Below are positions 45,286-57,054 of a stretch of DNA of 64,000 nucleotides, in pieces. Origin of the DNA: Scilla litardierei (taxonomy: Eukaryota > Streptophyta > Magnoliopsida > Asparagales > Asparagaceae); NCBI GenBank assembly GCA_030789695.1, contig CM061136.1:135668448-135732447 (forward strand). The letters run 5' to 3'. The position numbers were made by a program, and so were the translations under genes. Position 1 is the stretch's first letter. Each line of letters begins with the position of its first letter. The notes beneath the pieces are model-generated. The model did no database searches and was not told the origin of the DNA. It worked only from the letters and a program-made list of their open reading frames with translations.

Positions 45286-45560
45286 TGCTTGAATACTATA
45301 TATATCCCCTTATTTCATGGGCATTGTGTGCAAATTTCATATCTAATTTAGCTCCATTATGTGCATATTTAGAACATCATGGGTCCTTGGAGCTTATTCT
45401 TTGTTTATGCAAAAAAACAATTTTTATGACTTAGTTCTATCTTCTCATATTTGTATAGTATAGATGGTTCTCTCGCGATTCCATTGACAAGTTTTACAAA
45501 TTTTTAGGAGTTCTGGAGCAACGTCCACAAATAAGAGAAGGAGTCTGCCCCACAGAGGAC

Positions 45561-45935
45561 AAGACGTCTGGAGAGTCACGTATGATGCATCAACTACAGC
45601 AAAGCCAAATGTCATGATACACCAGCCGTCTGGAGCACGTTGTCTAGACGTCTGAATATTGATTCAGACGTGTAGGTGACCTACTCTAGTTGCCTAATCA
45701 GTAGGCCTGCAGAAGACAGAGAGTTGAGGAGGTGTTCCTATGTGTCACCAGACGCCTGCAAGAGGAAAACCAGACGCTTGGTTCATTGCAAGACGTCTGG
45801 GCCAACCAAATCAGATGCCTGGTCGTTGCTGCCCAAGTTGGATTCTCCAAGCACCAGACACCTGGTCGGACAGCACCAGACGCCTGGTCCGCTTAAGACA
45901 TGCATGCCATGTTGGTAAGCCAGACGTCTAGAGCA
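45561..45935 (+). promoter_or_regulatory. Cluster of CCAGACGTCTGG palindromes
   Basis: About eleven copies of an AGACGTCTGG / CCAGACGCCTGG word, for example near 45561, 45646, 45748, 45770, 45789, 45854, 45877 and 45922. They end about 125 bp before the TATA box at 46061. Confidence 0.82.
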
Positions 45936-46060
45936 CCTTCTCCAAACATCTTGGGGTCGTCTTACTGCTGAGTTTGGGGCGATTTCAGCTGAACTCAAGA
46001 ATGATTGGAGCCGTTGGATCTTATGATCAAGGGCTAATATTTGTTAGGGGTTTTGGGTAG

Positions 46061-46070
46061 TATAAATAGG
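46061..46070 (+). promoter_or_regulatory. TATA box of the gypsy-type LTR
   Basis: TATAAATAGG, a strong plant TATA context, downstream of the palindrome cluster. Confidence 0.75.
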
Positions 46071-46409
46071 AGTGTTAGGGTTTATTTTCGTTTATCTTTG
46101 GAGGAGCAAACAAAGGAAATCCCATTGGTGTTAGGGCATGGAGGAGCTCAAGAGAAGGATTTCGGGATTCATCTCTTCAATAGATTATCTCTTCATCTCT
46201 TACTCTTTTGTATTTTGATTTGTAGTCTTGTAACACTATTTTGGACGATGATTTTGAGTAAAAATTCTCCATTTATTGTTATCAATGCCTAAATCTCTAT
46301 TTGTATGTGCTTTGGTTGATTTTAGGAATATTTTGATAATATGATTTCTTTGTCTCATGCACATTTCAATGCTTTTCTCATTATTTCATTCATCTCTACA
46401 CAAGCTTGA

Positions 46410-46572
46410 TGATGTCTCGAAAGGGCTAGTTAATTTAGGGGAGATAAACCTTGAGAGGATAGAGAAACCTAGCTGAATCTCAATACATGTTTCATGCCAC
46501 GTGAATGATGATATGATAGGGTACTTGTGCAAGCCCCGAGAGGGGTGAGATGCTCCGAGAGGGGAGAGAAAC
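46410..46572 (+). repeat. CCGAGAGGGG-type direct repeats
   Basis: CTCGAAAGGG, CCTTGAGAGGAT, CCCCGAGAGGGG and CTCCGAGAGGGG occur within 160 bp, downstream of the TATA box. This is weaker than the repeats in the solo LTR but in the same position. Confidence 0.6.
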
Positions 46573-46618
46573 ATATGAGAATCTTATTGGAATCACAACT
46601 AGCATTAACCCTAGATGA

Positions 46619-49026
46619 TGTAGGGGTTTTGGAGGACCCTCAGAGTTCGGATCTGTGTCCGTCCTAAGTCGGACAGACCACAGGGCATAAAGCTCAGCGG
46701 AAAATCAAAAACAAAACTTTTCGGCTAGCTAAACAATTTAGCTAGGGTCTGAGGGAGCCAGAACCTAGCCCGATCTATGCCAACTTGGGGTGGATTTGAC
46801 CATCCCAAGAGGGATCTATTCTACAGCAACAGAATTAAATCTACACTAAAATTTCTTGACCACATACCCGGAATCTTATCCCTGGAGCAGTCAAGATGTA
46901 CCGCACCGTCTTCTGATGCTCCTCGTAGCCGAGCCGCTTTGACTCGATCTGCCTGAGCCGCCTCGCACCCTCGAACCGATCCGCCCGAGCCGACTTTCGC
47001 CTCGGAGCCGATCACACACAGTAGAAAGTTTCACTTGAGTGGACCCACGTCTTTGAGGTCTGGATCCGAATCCAAACCCCCTTCGTAGTCTTGCTAGGAC
47101 TACTCCGGAGAATAGGAAGAAGAGAGAGAGAATAGTTTAGTCGCCGATCGAGCTTGCTCTAAAATTCTGGAGCTACTCGATCGAGGACTTGGTGCATCTT
47201 TCAACGAAGGGAGTGCACCCCTATTTATATAGGGAGTCGGCACTCCTTCTTTCGTTGCGAGCAATGTGGGACTATTGCTAATTTGAAGAAAATTCAATTA
47301 AGCTAATTTAGCTTAATTTGAAGTTAGTGAGCTTTTCGTAAAAGCAAACTTCAACTAATTAATTCTCTTTGCTCATTAAACTTTAGACACCAAACAAGCA
47401 ATCAATCCGAAGGGCTTCGAATGGTGAACGTGTAGGAACCAACGGCGACGAATTTCAACTTCGTTTGACCCCTCAAACAATTGCCCAAAGTTGGGCAAAA
47501 AATCAACTTTCGTAGCCGTCTTTTGGGGTTTCAAAAACCCTAAAAATCACTCAAGTTGCGGGTGCACCTGCTAGGCGTAGCGGGCGCGCCCGCCCAAGGT
47601 AGGGCAGGCGGGCTGCCCGCCCGCTGGGCAGCGGGCGTGCGCCCGCTGCAAGCAGCGGGCGCTGGCCCGCTGTGCAGCGGGCGCTGGCCCGCTGCTGCAG
47701 TGGGCTGCGCACGTTTTGCCCTTGCGGATGGGCTTGTTAGCCCAGTGGGTCTAACCCACTTTGCCTTGGACTGTTTTCACGTTTCTGGGCTCGTTTGAGC
47801 TCCGATTTGGACGCGGGTTGAACCTGTGTTTAGACCGGGACGATCCCGTCAGCCAGGTAACCCTTTCCAACATATTTGTTCCTACTAAATTTGTCGTAAC
47901 CAATTTACGACACATTTAATCTTTGTTTGCATCAGATGCAACATTTGTCCCTATTGCTATTACGACTAATTTTCACAACAAGCTTTGTGAATATTAACTA
48001 TTCAATATCATCAAATGAATTTCTCTCAATTAATCTTCCTATTACTAAGACACGAACGCTACTCGGTGTGAGACCCTACAGCCAGACCTTACTACAGGTT
48101 GGGGCTCGGAACCCCTAGACGTTGGTCACCACGAGCAGTAGCTGTCGTCCGTGTTTCAGAATCTTCATAACGTGATCTACCCTTTGACAAAAGCATCATT
48201 GGGTTTACTTTGGCTGTGTCAGTGATGAATGCCGTTAGCTATAGTCCCTTCGTCAAGACTGTGTCCCTGTTGGCCTAGGGTATGGTTTACTGTCAACCCT
48301 ATTAGACAACATTGGTCAGTATACAACGGTCTTTGTTGTATTCACGTTGTACTTCTTACAACGTACCCCGACCGAGGATTAACACAAAGACCGTACTGAG
48401 CCTGTGACAGTAACTTCCCTTTAACGAAAGTGACGAATCCCATCTTAGTCATCTACTCGCCTCGTGAGCTTCAGGTGCAACCCAACCTAAGATCTTTCAG
48501 CAGGCCTAGCCTCGAAGCTAGATCATAGGTCTAAGCTACACGGTTCACTCACAGGTTCGTACAAATGACTTCAGGTCTTAAGGACCAGCTTACATATCAT
48601 CACCCTAGAGTTATTAAAGACAGTTTAGTTAAAGTTAACCATTTAATAACTCTAAGTTGGTCGTTCAGTGAACTCATTCTCTAATGAGCACCTGTGTCTC
48701 GTCTCCGACTTCACCAAGTCGAATGACTATGAGGTCATCATTACCCTGAGGTAAGACTAAGACACAGTGGTCTATCCGATGTGTCGATATCCAGTTTTCG
48801 ACACATCTACGACCACGAACCGTTTAATACTTACGTTTCTATTTGGTCGCTTACTGTCCATAATCGAGATCTTATCTAGATACGCAAGGACCTAACTATA
48901 AGTCTATGGACATTATCTAAGTATATAAATTCAAACGATTTATACTTAGGATAATGGATACCATATACAATATGAACAAAACATATACTTAGGATAAATT
49001 GCCTTATGGGCGTATATCCTCCTACA
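46619..49026 (-). repeat. 3' LTR of the gag-only copia
   Basis: Minus strand starts TGTAGGAGGATATACGCCC and ends AAAACCCCTACA. Length is 2.4 kb. A TATA box (CTATATAAATAG on the minus strand) lies at 47221-47232, and a GC-rich palindrome cluster lies upstream of it at 47553-47712. Confidence 0.9.
47553..47712 (-). promoter_or_regulatory. GC-rich GCAGCGGGC/GCCCGCTGC palindrome cluster
   Basis: Repeated inverted words GCGGGCGC.GGCCCGC and GCCCGCTGCAAGCAGCGGGC in about 160 bp. The equivalent block in the 5' LTR (54022-54125) is shorter, with units lost or gained. It is about 320 bp upstream of the TATA box on the minus strand. Confidence 0.82.
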
Positions 49027-49038
49027 TCTCCCACTTGC
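49027..49038 (-). other. Polypurine tract of the gag-only copia
   Basis: On the minus strand GCAAGTGGGAGA directly precedes TGTAGGAGG. Confidence 0.8.
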
Positions 49039-50266
49039 ACTTAGTCTATTTATCTCGGTATCTCATACCGTTATAGCATATCAGTCACTTTGACATTTAT
49101 ATGACAAAGCTAAGAGTGGATTTACTAACGAGTATCTACAATTGTATTTTAATGGATTAATTAATACATCTTTTGATCAAACAAGGTTGATCCTTTGAAA
49201 AATGATCTGGATCAATTTTTCCTCTCTTTGTATTAGCTAACAATTAGCTTATACAATCTAGATGTAGGGTCTAACATTTCTATAAGTCTGTTTCAGCTCA
49301 TTCCAATTTTCTTGTGCCAATATGTCAAGTACATATACGCCACCCTTAGTCTATATATATATACGATTAAATCAGAACGATTTTGATTTCACAGTTTTAT
49401 ATAGATGATTCATATAAGTTGGAAATCCTTTTTACTTAGTCCAAAAAACCGGAACTAAGTATACGAGCTGGCTCCCATTGACATTAAGAATTACATGGTT
49501 AAATACTTCAATATTATATCTAAATCATATTTAGATTGTATATATGAAGACATAACCATTTTATAAGTGCTTTAGATGGAATGTACTAGTGTCAGGTTCG
49601 GTTTGACGAATGAGTCAAGTCAAGATTGGTTTAAGGAATCTTGACATTGACTCTCTCAATCAAACGTCCTACACTGTACTTTTCCCTTAACCACATTTAA
49701 TATTAATTCTTTAATAACCAAATGCAGTTTATTAAGAATTAATCTTAATATGCGTATAATTGTGATCGCACGCAATTTATACATCCCTGGAACCTATACT
49801 TAACTACCGATTGACTATAACATTAAGTCAGCTCCAAAACGTAATTTTTGAAGCTTTGCATCATAATTCGAGAATTTTCACAACCAACTCAGAAAGCCAC
49901 AATCACAGAAAATTTAAGCCAATCTCAGTCAAATTTTAATTTCAATAGAAAACACAATTTTCGAGACATTCATTCAAAAACAACGGATTCATAAAGATGA
50001 ACTGTAATGTGTTCATCAAATAAACTTTGAGTGTAGAACACTCAATCATTGTTTTCAATTTTAAGGAATGATACATTTTATTCAACTAAGAAAAATGAGT
50101 ATCAGCTCCTTCTGCATGTCTCTCGAAGTCTTCGCACGGCCCCAGCAGCAACGATTGCTCAGATTACCGACCGTCCTCCGAACTTCTTCCAATCTTCGCT
50201 TCATTTCAGCCACCTGTATACATTACACAGATGTCTTAGTATCTCATACTATGTGATTGGAAACAA
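49039..50266. other. 3' non-coding internal region of the gag-only copia
   Basis: AT-rich, without pol motifs on either strand. This is the space where pol would lie in a full copia. Confidence 0.75.
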
Positions 50267-51109
50267 TTATGCTTCATTGAATTTAATTGTTGTACCTGAG
50301 GTAGAGGCATCAGTATGCCCATTCTTCTTCTCTGCAAGATAAATCTTGCAGTTCCTCTTCCAATGGCCAATCTTTTGGCAATGGAAGCACTCAGATTTTG
50401 ATGGGGCCCATTTGGTCTTTTTCTTCCCTTTCTTTGCCTTTGCAGGTTGCGGGACATGCCTCTTCTTATCCTTGCCTTTCGGCTGGTCGAAAGAAGCAGA
50501 GCCAACAACCAATGCAGTTGGCTTCTTCTCAATCTCTTCAAACTGCCTAAGCATATTGAGGAGACCAGGAAGATCCGTTTCAAGACTGTTCATTATAAAA
50601 CCAGTGATGAAAGGCTTAAAGTCAGGGGTTAAAGACTTAAGGATAATGTCCACGGACATCTCATTGTCTAGGACAAATCCTAACTGGGCGGCGTCTTCTA
50701 CGTATCCGATCATCTTGATGACATGATGTTGTACGGGCCCTGTCTCCATCTTTGTGCCCCAAAGGTTGCTGGTGGCTTCGAACTTGGCAGCTCGAGATCG
50801 CTTGCCGTATAACTCTTGTGCATTAAGAAGCATACTTTGAACATCCATATGTTCATGCTTCCTCTGCAGTTTGTTACTCATCGAAGCCAGAGTAAGGCAC
50901 ATGGCCTTCTCTGCATCCCTCTGGTATAGCTTATAGGCTTCCTTTTCCAAGAAGGTCGAATCGTCATCGGGCTTCTCCGGAGCATCCTCGAACAGTACGT
51001 ATCCAATCCCGGCTAGGAAAAGGACCAACTTAATGTTCCTAAGCCAGTCTTTGTAGTTCGTTCCATCGAGCACGTCCTTCTCTACCATATATCTAAGACC
51101 CGAATCCAT
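50267..51109 (-). CDS. Copia Gag polyprotein, apparently intact
   Basis: A 280-residue Gag that would form the virus-like particle and bind element RNA. It starts MDSGLRYMVEKDVLDGTNYKDWL; the LDGTNYKDW and YKLYQRDAEKAM blocks and SLTPDFKPFITGFIMN are typical of the UBN2 / retrotransposon gag family (residues about 10-200). A Lys-rich basic stretch (KGKDKKRH, KKGKKKTKW) precedes one zinc knuckle, CFHCQKIGHWKRNC (C-x2-C-x4-H-x4-C, residues about 240-253). There are no frame breaks, and the ORF ends by a stop rather than running into protease. It is unusually well preserved beside the decayed elements around it, in line with selection or recent insertion. Confidence 0.9.
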   Translation of the reverse strand: MDSGLRYMVEKDVLDGTNYKDWLRNIKLVLFLAGIGYVLFEDAPEKPDDDSTFLEKEAYKLYQRDAEKAMCLTLASMSNKLQRKHEHMDVQSMLLNAQELYGKRSRAAKFEATSNLWGTKMETGPVQHHVIKMIGYVEDAAQLGFVLDNEMSVDIILKSLTPDFKPFITGFIMNSLETDLPGLLNMLRQFEEIEKKPTALVVGSASFDQPKGKDKKRHVPQPAKAKKGKKKTKWAPSKSECFHCQKIGHWKRNCKIYLAEKKNGHTDASTSGTTIKFNEA

Positions 51110-53030
51110 TCTGTAATTTTATAGATACTTTAGTCAGTATATGTTCGTTGTATAGTTTTAATGGTTTTTAATAAAACTATATTCTCCCACTAAATTTATT
51201 AAAGCCATAATAATAAACAATTTATTATAAAATAACATTTGTGAGAGAGGGATCCGACTACCCTGAGTCTGACAACCTTGAGTGTGTCTCAACAAGTTGT
51301 CCGACTCAGCAGTCGGTAGACGAACTTGTCGTTAATCATATTAAATATGATTCCCTATCGATTTTACCCCTAGTAATTTGTGATCATGAGTGTGTTCATC
51401 CGGATCACAATGGCTAGCCTAGTCGGACCCTTGTTTTCATGTCTAGCCTGACTTGCCCCGCTGCTCGGTGTATGCACGACACGTTGGTTTGGGTCAGGAC
51501 TTAGACTACATTCTTGGTTAGACTTATGCCTGTGCTCGGTGGATGAGACATCGGTTTTAATCAGGTCAAGATGTTTATCAAGAAATCGGTTTCTATAAGA
51601 TTGACATGTCACGGCTTGAGTATAGCTCAACAACCGTAACACATTTCTTACAGTTGCCAGCTCCTAAAACAAGGATGGCTACGATTTATCTTGAACAAGA
51701 TTATTATCATATTTTATTTAGGTATAGTCGATGGACTTACACAGTCATGAATCGACTCCTTGCGGTTCAGCGGACGCGGCCAAGGAATTGACTAAGCCAG
51801 GACCACTTGGCCCCTAGACTAGCTAGGGTGGTCCAGCAAACTTAGCCAAGCACATTGACCGACATCATGATCCATTGAAGGAGTTTTCATCAATTCTATG
51901 TTCGTCCAACAACTAAATGGCTTTTAATTAAAAACTAGTTAATCCTTATCAACTAGTGGATCCTGAAATTCGAAATTTTATGGATTGGTTGAACAATTTT
52001 TATTAAGTCCTTATCAACTATAAGGTTCAATCGTTCAACTATACTACCTCAATTTAATTAGGATTTAATAAAACAATTACAACATATTTCAAAAATAGTC
52101 TTTTATGAAAATCATCATTTAAACGATTTATCGTAATGATTGACAATCAAAAGGGACTACCCTAATCTGGTATTAGGTTTTGATGTTGTTTTGTTTATCA
52201 AACATAACATGTCACTAATTTATTAAAATTTCATCTTATAAATTTTTAATCATTTAATGGCTAACCTAAAAGGATTCATGAATACATTATTCATCATGAC
52301 ATTAGAAGAAAATGAAATAACTAATTTATCCGCATAAATAAAAGTTTCATTTAGTGACATATAATGAGAATTGGCAAGTTAAAATTATCTACATAATTAT
52401 TAACACGTAAATCTAAAAATGAACAATTAAATTTAAAGATCAAAATTTACAGCATAAAACAATTTTATCACATAAAACTAGGTTTCATAAAATTATCAAA
52501 TAATTTTAAAACCTAGGCTTTAAAATTTTAATCAATCATTTCTAAGATTAAAATATCGCATAAAAAATCTACAAACATATATGTAATTTTAAAAGAAACT
52601 CTTTTATCATTTCATCTTATGAAAATAAAATATTTCTTTAATATAATATCCATTAAAGCAATTTTAAAACACTTTTAAAATCATTAGAAATTGTTTTAAA
52701 AGCTAAAAAAATTCAACCTTTATGCAACTTAAGAGAATTAAATTCCAAAATTAAAATTCATCCTTAAAGTTACATAAACTTTTAAATGCTCGAAAAATTA
52801 TTATATCTCAAAAAAAATTATATAAAGAATTTAAACATTAGAGACACATTTAAACTTATCGCATAAAGTTAAATCGTCCAAAAAAAATTTCCGTGTTGCA
52901 AAAACAATTTTTAAAACACAAAACAATTTTTTACACTAATTTTAACATAAAGCTAAAATAGTTCGTATGTTAAAATTAAGCAATTTAAAGATTTTAAAAA
53001 CGTCGCTAAAATAGATCTATAGCATAACCT
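51110..53030 (-). other. Long non-coding leader of the gag-only copia
   Basis: 1.9 kb between primer site and gag start. 51240-51870 has mixed composition with SIX-mer-rich CGGT/GTCGG words; 51900-53030 is very AT-rich with TTTTAAAAC and AAAATTA words. No ORF. Confidence 0.7.
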
Positions 53031-53043
53031 TGCTCTGATACCA
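53031..53043 (-). other. Primer binding site, initiator tRNA-Met type
   Basis: TGGTATCAGAGCA on the minus strand, one base after the LTR end CCCCTACA. Confidence 0.92.
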
Positions 53044-53044
53044 C

Positions 53045-53543
53045 TGTAGGGGTTTTGGAGGACCCTCAGAACTCGGATCTGTGTCCGTCCTAAGTCGGAC
53101 GGACCACAGGGCATAAAGAGCAGCAGAAAATCAAAAACAAAACTTTTCGGCTAGCTAAACAATTTAGCTAGGGTCTGAGGGAGCCAGAACCTAGCCCGAT
53201 TTATGCCAACTTGAGGTGGATTTGACCACCCAAAGAGGGATCTATTCTACAGCAACAGAATTAAATCTACACTAAAATTTCTTGACCACATACCTGGAAT
53301 CTTGGCCCTGGAGCAGACAAGATGTACAGCACCGTCTTCTGATGCTCCTCGTAGCCGAGCCGCTTTGACTCGATCTGCCTGAGCCGCCTCACACCCTCGA
53401 ACCGATCCGCCCGAGCCGACTTTCGCATCCGACCCGCTCACACGCGGTAGAAAGTTTCACTTGAGTAGACCCGTGTCTTAGACGTCTGGATCCAAATCCA
53501 AACCCTCTTTGTAGTCTTGCTAGGACTACTCCGGAGAATAGGA

Positions 53544-53596
<53 letters not shown>

Positions 53597-55118
53597 GTTT
53601 AGTCGCCGATCGAGCTTGCTCTAAAATTCTGGAGCTACTCGATCGAGGAATTGGTGCATCTTTCAACGAAGGGAGTGCACCCCTATTTATATAGGGAGTC
53701 GGCACTCCTTCTTTTGTTGCGAGCAATGTGGGACTATTGCTAATTTGAATAAAATTCAATTAAGCTAATTTAGCTTAATTTGAAGTTAGTGAGCTTTTCG
53801 TAAAAGCAAACTTCAACTAATTAATTCTCTTCGCTTATTAAACTTTAGACACCAAACAAGCTATCAATTCAAAGGGCTTCGAATGGTGAATGCGTAGGAA
53901 CCAACGTCGACGAATTTCGACTTCGTTTGACCCCTCAAACAATTGCCCAAAGTTGGGCAAAAAATCAACTTTCATAGCCGTCTTTTAGGGTTTCAAAAAC
54001 CCTAAAAATCACTTACGTTACGGGCGCGCCTGCCCAAGGTAGGGCGGGCGGGCTGCCCGCCCGCTGGGCAGCGGGCACTGGCCCGCTGATACAGCGGGCG
54101 CTGGCCTGCTGCAGCGGGCTGCGCCCGTTTTGCCCTTGCGGATGGGCTTGTTAGCCCAGTGGGTCTAACCCACTTTGCCTTGGACTGTTTTCGCGTTTCT
54201 GGGCTCGTTTGAGCTCCGATTTGGACGCGCGTTGAACCTGTGTTTAGACCGGGACGATCCCATCAGCCAGGTAACCCTTTCCAACATATTTGTTCCTACT
54301 AAATTTGTCGTAAACAATTTACGACACGTTTAATCTTTGTTTGCATCAGATGCAACATTTGTCCCTATTGCTATTACGACTAATTTTCACAACAAGCTTT
54401 GTGAATATTAACTATTCAATATCATTAAATGAATTTCTCTCAATTAATCTTCCTATTACTAAGACAGGAATGCTACTCGGTGTGAGACCCTACAGCCTGA
54501 CCTTACTACAGGTTGGGGCTCGGAACCCCTACACGATGGTAACCACAAGAAGTAGCTGTCGTCCCTGTTTCAGAATCATCATAACGTGATCGACCCTTTG
54601 ACAAAAGCATCATTAGGTTTACTTTGGCTGTGTCAGTGATGAATGCAGTTAGCTATAGTCCCTTAGTCAAGACTGTGTCCCTGTTGGCCTAGGGTATGGT
54701 TTACTGTCAACCCTATTAGACAACATTGGTCAGTATACGGCGGTCTTTGTTGTATTCACGTTGTACTTCTTACAACGTACCCCAGCTGAGGATTAACACA
54801 AAGGCCGTACTGAGCCTGTGACAGTAACTTCCCTTTAACGGAAGTGATGAATCCCATCTTAGTCATCTACTCGCCTCGTGAGCTTCAGGTGCAACCCAAC
54901 CTAAGATCTTTCAGCAGGCCTAGCCTCGAAGCTAGATCATAGGTCTAAGATACACGGTTCACTCACAGGTTCGTACAAATGACTTCAGGTCTTAAGGACC
55001 AGTTTACTTATCATCACCCTAGAGTTATTAAAGATAGTTTAGTTAAAGTTAACCATTTAATAACTCTAAGTTGGTCGTTCATCGAACTCATTCTCTAATG
55101 AGCACCTGTGTCTCGTCT
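53045..55118 (-). repeat. 5' LTR of the gag-only copia, truncated
   Basis: Aligns with 46619-48702 over its whole length. The outermost about 330 bp (equivalent to 48703-49026) are absent, replaced by short rearranged repeats at 55119-55299. An AG microsatellite at 53547-53594 is much longer than its counterpart near 47122. The TATA box is at 53683-53694. Confidence 0.9.
54022..54125 (-). promoter_or_regulatory. GC-rich palindrome cluster, 5' LTR copy
   Basis: Same GCGGGC/GCCCGC words as 47553-47712 but about 50 bp shorter, lacking at least one GCAGCGGGC unit pair and the leading GGGTGCACCTGC part. Confidence 0.82.
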
Positions 55119-55299
55119 CTATCGAGCTATCTGGAAACTTAGACACTACTTGTACTCATTCTCTATCTCGTCTCGTCTCTACTTGTACTCATTCTCTATC
55201 GAGCTATCTGGAAACTTAGACACTTCCAAGTAGATTTGCTTCGTCTATGTCTGTTCGGTCTCCACCACCGGTTCATGTTCCTTTTTCAGTAACGCTGAC
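55119..55299. repeat. Rearranged junction with short tandem repeats
   Basis: TATCGAGCTATCTGGAAACT followed by TAGACAC occurs twice (about 55119 and 55198), and CTACTTGTACTCATTCTCTAT occurs twice (about 55148 and 55180). CTCATTCTCTA is also present in the adjoining LTR, so the join appears templated from local sequence. Confidence 0.8.
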
Positions 55300-55748
55300 T
55301 GTGAAGGAAGAAATGTGCCCTCGAGGCAATTTATCGAGAAAATATCTTGTTCGAATATAAATGGTACTAATTATCCTAGTATGAATAAAATGGTTATAAA
55401 CACTTGCATAATTTCCTTAGACTTAAAGAAAGGTCATACACGTATCTAGATGTAGATCTTAATTATGGAAAGTGTATGACCGATAGGAAACGAGAAAAGG
55501 ATATCGGCACATCAGACAGACCTCTGTGTCTTTGTCTTAACATAATGGGTGATGATGATCTCATAATCATTCGACCTGGCGAAGTCAGAGACAAGACACA
55601 TATGCTTAGTGGAGAATGAGTCCACTGGACGACCCAATAAACAGTTATCAAATGGTTAACATTAACTAAACTGTCATTGATTACTCTCTAGTGATGATAG
55701 GCAAGTTGATCCTTAAGAATTGAGGTCATTGTACAAATATGTGCGTGA
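55300..55748 (+). repeat. 5' part of a copia-type LTR
   Basis: Starts TGTGAAGGAAGAAATGTGCCC and is clearly homologous, in the opposite orientation, to the start of the gag-only copia LTR: both share AGGCAATTTATC, CGTATCTAGAT, GACCTCTGTGTCTT-like and AATGGTTAAC words. It is cut at 55748 by the next element. Confidence 0.8.
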
Positions 55749-56195
55749 TGTTACGTATTGGTGTTTCATACTAATGTTATTTTGATGATGATCACAACAT
55801 TATGTTGTTGCTAATGTCTCTCAAGTTTTAGTCTCTTAGTTATCAATTAAAGAATATCACTTTTGGATATTAAATGCTTGGTGTAAAGATGGACATCAAG
55901 TGAAGCAATGCCAAAGCTTAGACATGAGGTGCCAAATCTTGGAGAGGATGGAGGAGCATCAAGGCATCAAGGACTGAAGCCATAGCCTCTAAGAAAAGCA
56001 GTGCAATCCATGTATTATTTTATTTATTACTTTTCTCTCTTTGAGTCTAGGTTTATATGTAATGCCTTGATAGATGGACTAAATCATTCATGCATATGCA
56101 TTTTCCATCATCAGTGAGCCTTAGGATTATCAAAGAAACCATCCCAATAGGTTCACCTTGCCTTAAACTCTTACTGGAGTTTTTTGCTCTCCAAC

Positions 56196-56690
56196 AGGCG
56201 ACTGATGAAGGTCTTACATGCGACTGGGTGATTCGAGGTGCATGTCGAGCCTTCTATAGTCGGCTGTTGTGCACTAGCTCAAGTAAACTATTATTGACTC
56301 TATCTTGAGCTACTGGAGACAGACGACTGGCATTCATTTTATAGTCGCCTGTATTCCATCAGGCGTCTGGGAATTGCTCTCCAGTCGTCTGTGTGCCAAA
56401 ACTTTGCAAGTCAGTCGCCTGATGACGAGATTTCAGTCGCTTGTCAAATTACAGGCGCCTGTGTTTTGGTCATCTATCGATTGAAGGCGCTAGTGTGAAA
56501 GTTGAATTTTCCAGCTCCGTTTCCATCCCAAGTGACAGTCGCCTGCTGAAGGTATATAGTCGCCTGCTCATTTACAGGCGCCTGTGTAGTCTTCTACAGT
56601 TGTCTGTCCTAACTCAGATTATAGCCATTGGGATTTTTATAGTCATTGACCAGTCGATTGTCAGTTGTTCTTCAGTCGAATGTCTATGCC
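56196..56690 (+). promoter_or_regulatory. Cluster of CAGTCGCCTG / CAGGCGCCTG palindromes
   Basis: More than twelve copies in both orientations, including CAGGCGACTG at 56196, AGACGACTGG near 56322, and perfect ACAGGCGCCTGT near 56451 and 56573. They end about 80 bp before the TATA box. Same word as in the LTR at 23816. Confidence 0.85.
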
Positions 56691-57054
56691 GTAAACTGCT
56701 AAAATAGAGCCATTGCAGATTTATTATTTTGTGGGTTTTCTTTGGGTTTGAGGGTTCCTTTTGTCTTCCTATATATATAGGAGAGAGCTGAGTTCATTAG
56801 AACTTCTTAGAACTATTGAAGATCATTAGAGATTGATTAGATCCACTCTCAAACTCTCCCATTTCCCTCTTGGAGCTCATATTCCTATTCATGCATTGAA
56901 GCAAGCTCAAGGGAAATCATCCAAGTGCTTTCAAGCAAATCTCATCACTTGGAGATCCTCTTCTATGCCTTGCATTCATTAATGAGTAAGTTCATCATCA
57001 AGGCATATGTAAGAGTATTTGTTTTCCTTTGTGTTCTCATTGAAACCCTAGCTT

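Larger units (their letters stand above)
45286..46618 (+). mobile_element. Ty3/gypsy-type LTR, 5' part, truncated
   Basis: Starts TGCTTGAATAC after the copia pol remnant and is cut at 46618 by the gag-only copia. Layout resembles the other gypsy LTRs here: an AT-rich start, a palindrome cluster (45561-45935), a TATA box TATAAATAGG at 46061 and later CCGAGAGGGG repeats. No continuation was found beyond 55118. Lineage is inferred from layout, not from coding sequence, and the exact start is tentative. Confidence 0.6.
46619..55118 (-). mobile_element. Gag-only copia element (TR-GAG type)
   Basis: Minus strand: 5' LTR 53045-55118 (its first about 330 bp missing), primer site TGGTATCAGAGCA (53031-53043), a 1.9 kb leader, one intact Gag ORF (50267-51109), about 1.2 kb of non-coding DNA, polypurine tract and 3' LTR (46619-49026). 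No protease, integrase, RT or RNase H is present, so it must use enzymes of a helper. LTR-bounded elements that keep only gag are a described plant class. The LTRs differ by only a few percent by eye, so it is fairly young. Confidence 0.9.

Noticed and set aside
47556..47798. 80-codon GC-rich plus-strand frame
   Set aside because: Ala/Gly-rich translation of the LTR palindrome block; it lies on the strand opposite to LTR transcription.
49320..49570. tRNA or other small RNA gene
   Set aside because: No cloverleaf with B-box GGTTCGANNCC-like sequence found; the only tRNA-related words are primer sites of the retroelements.
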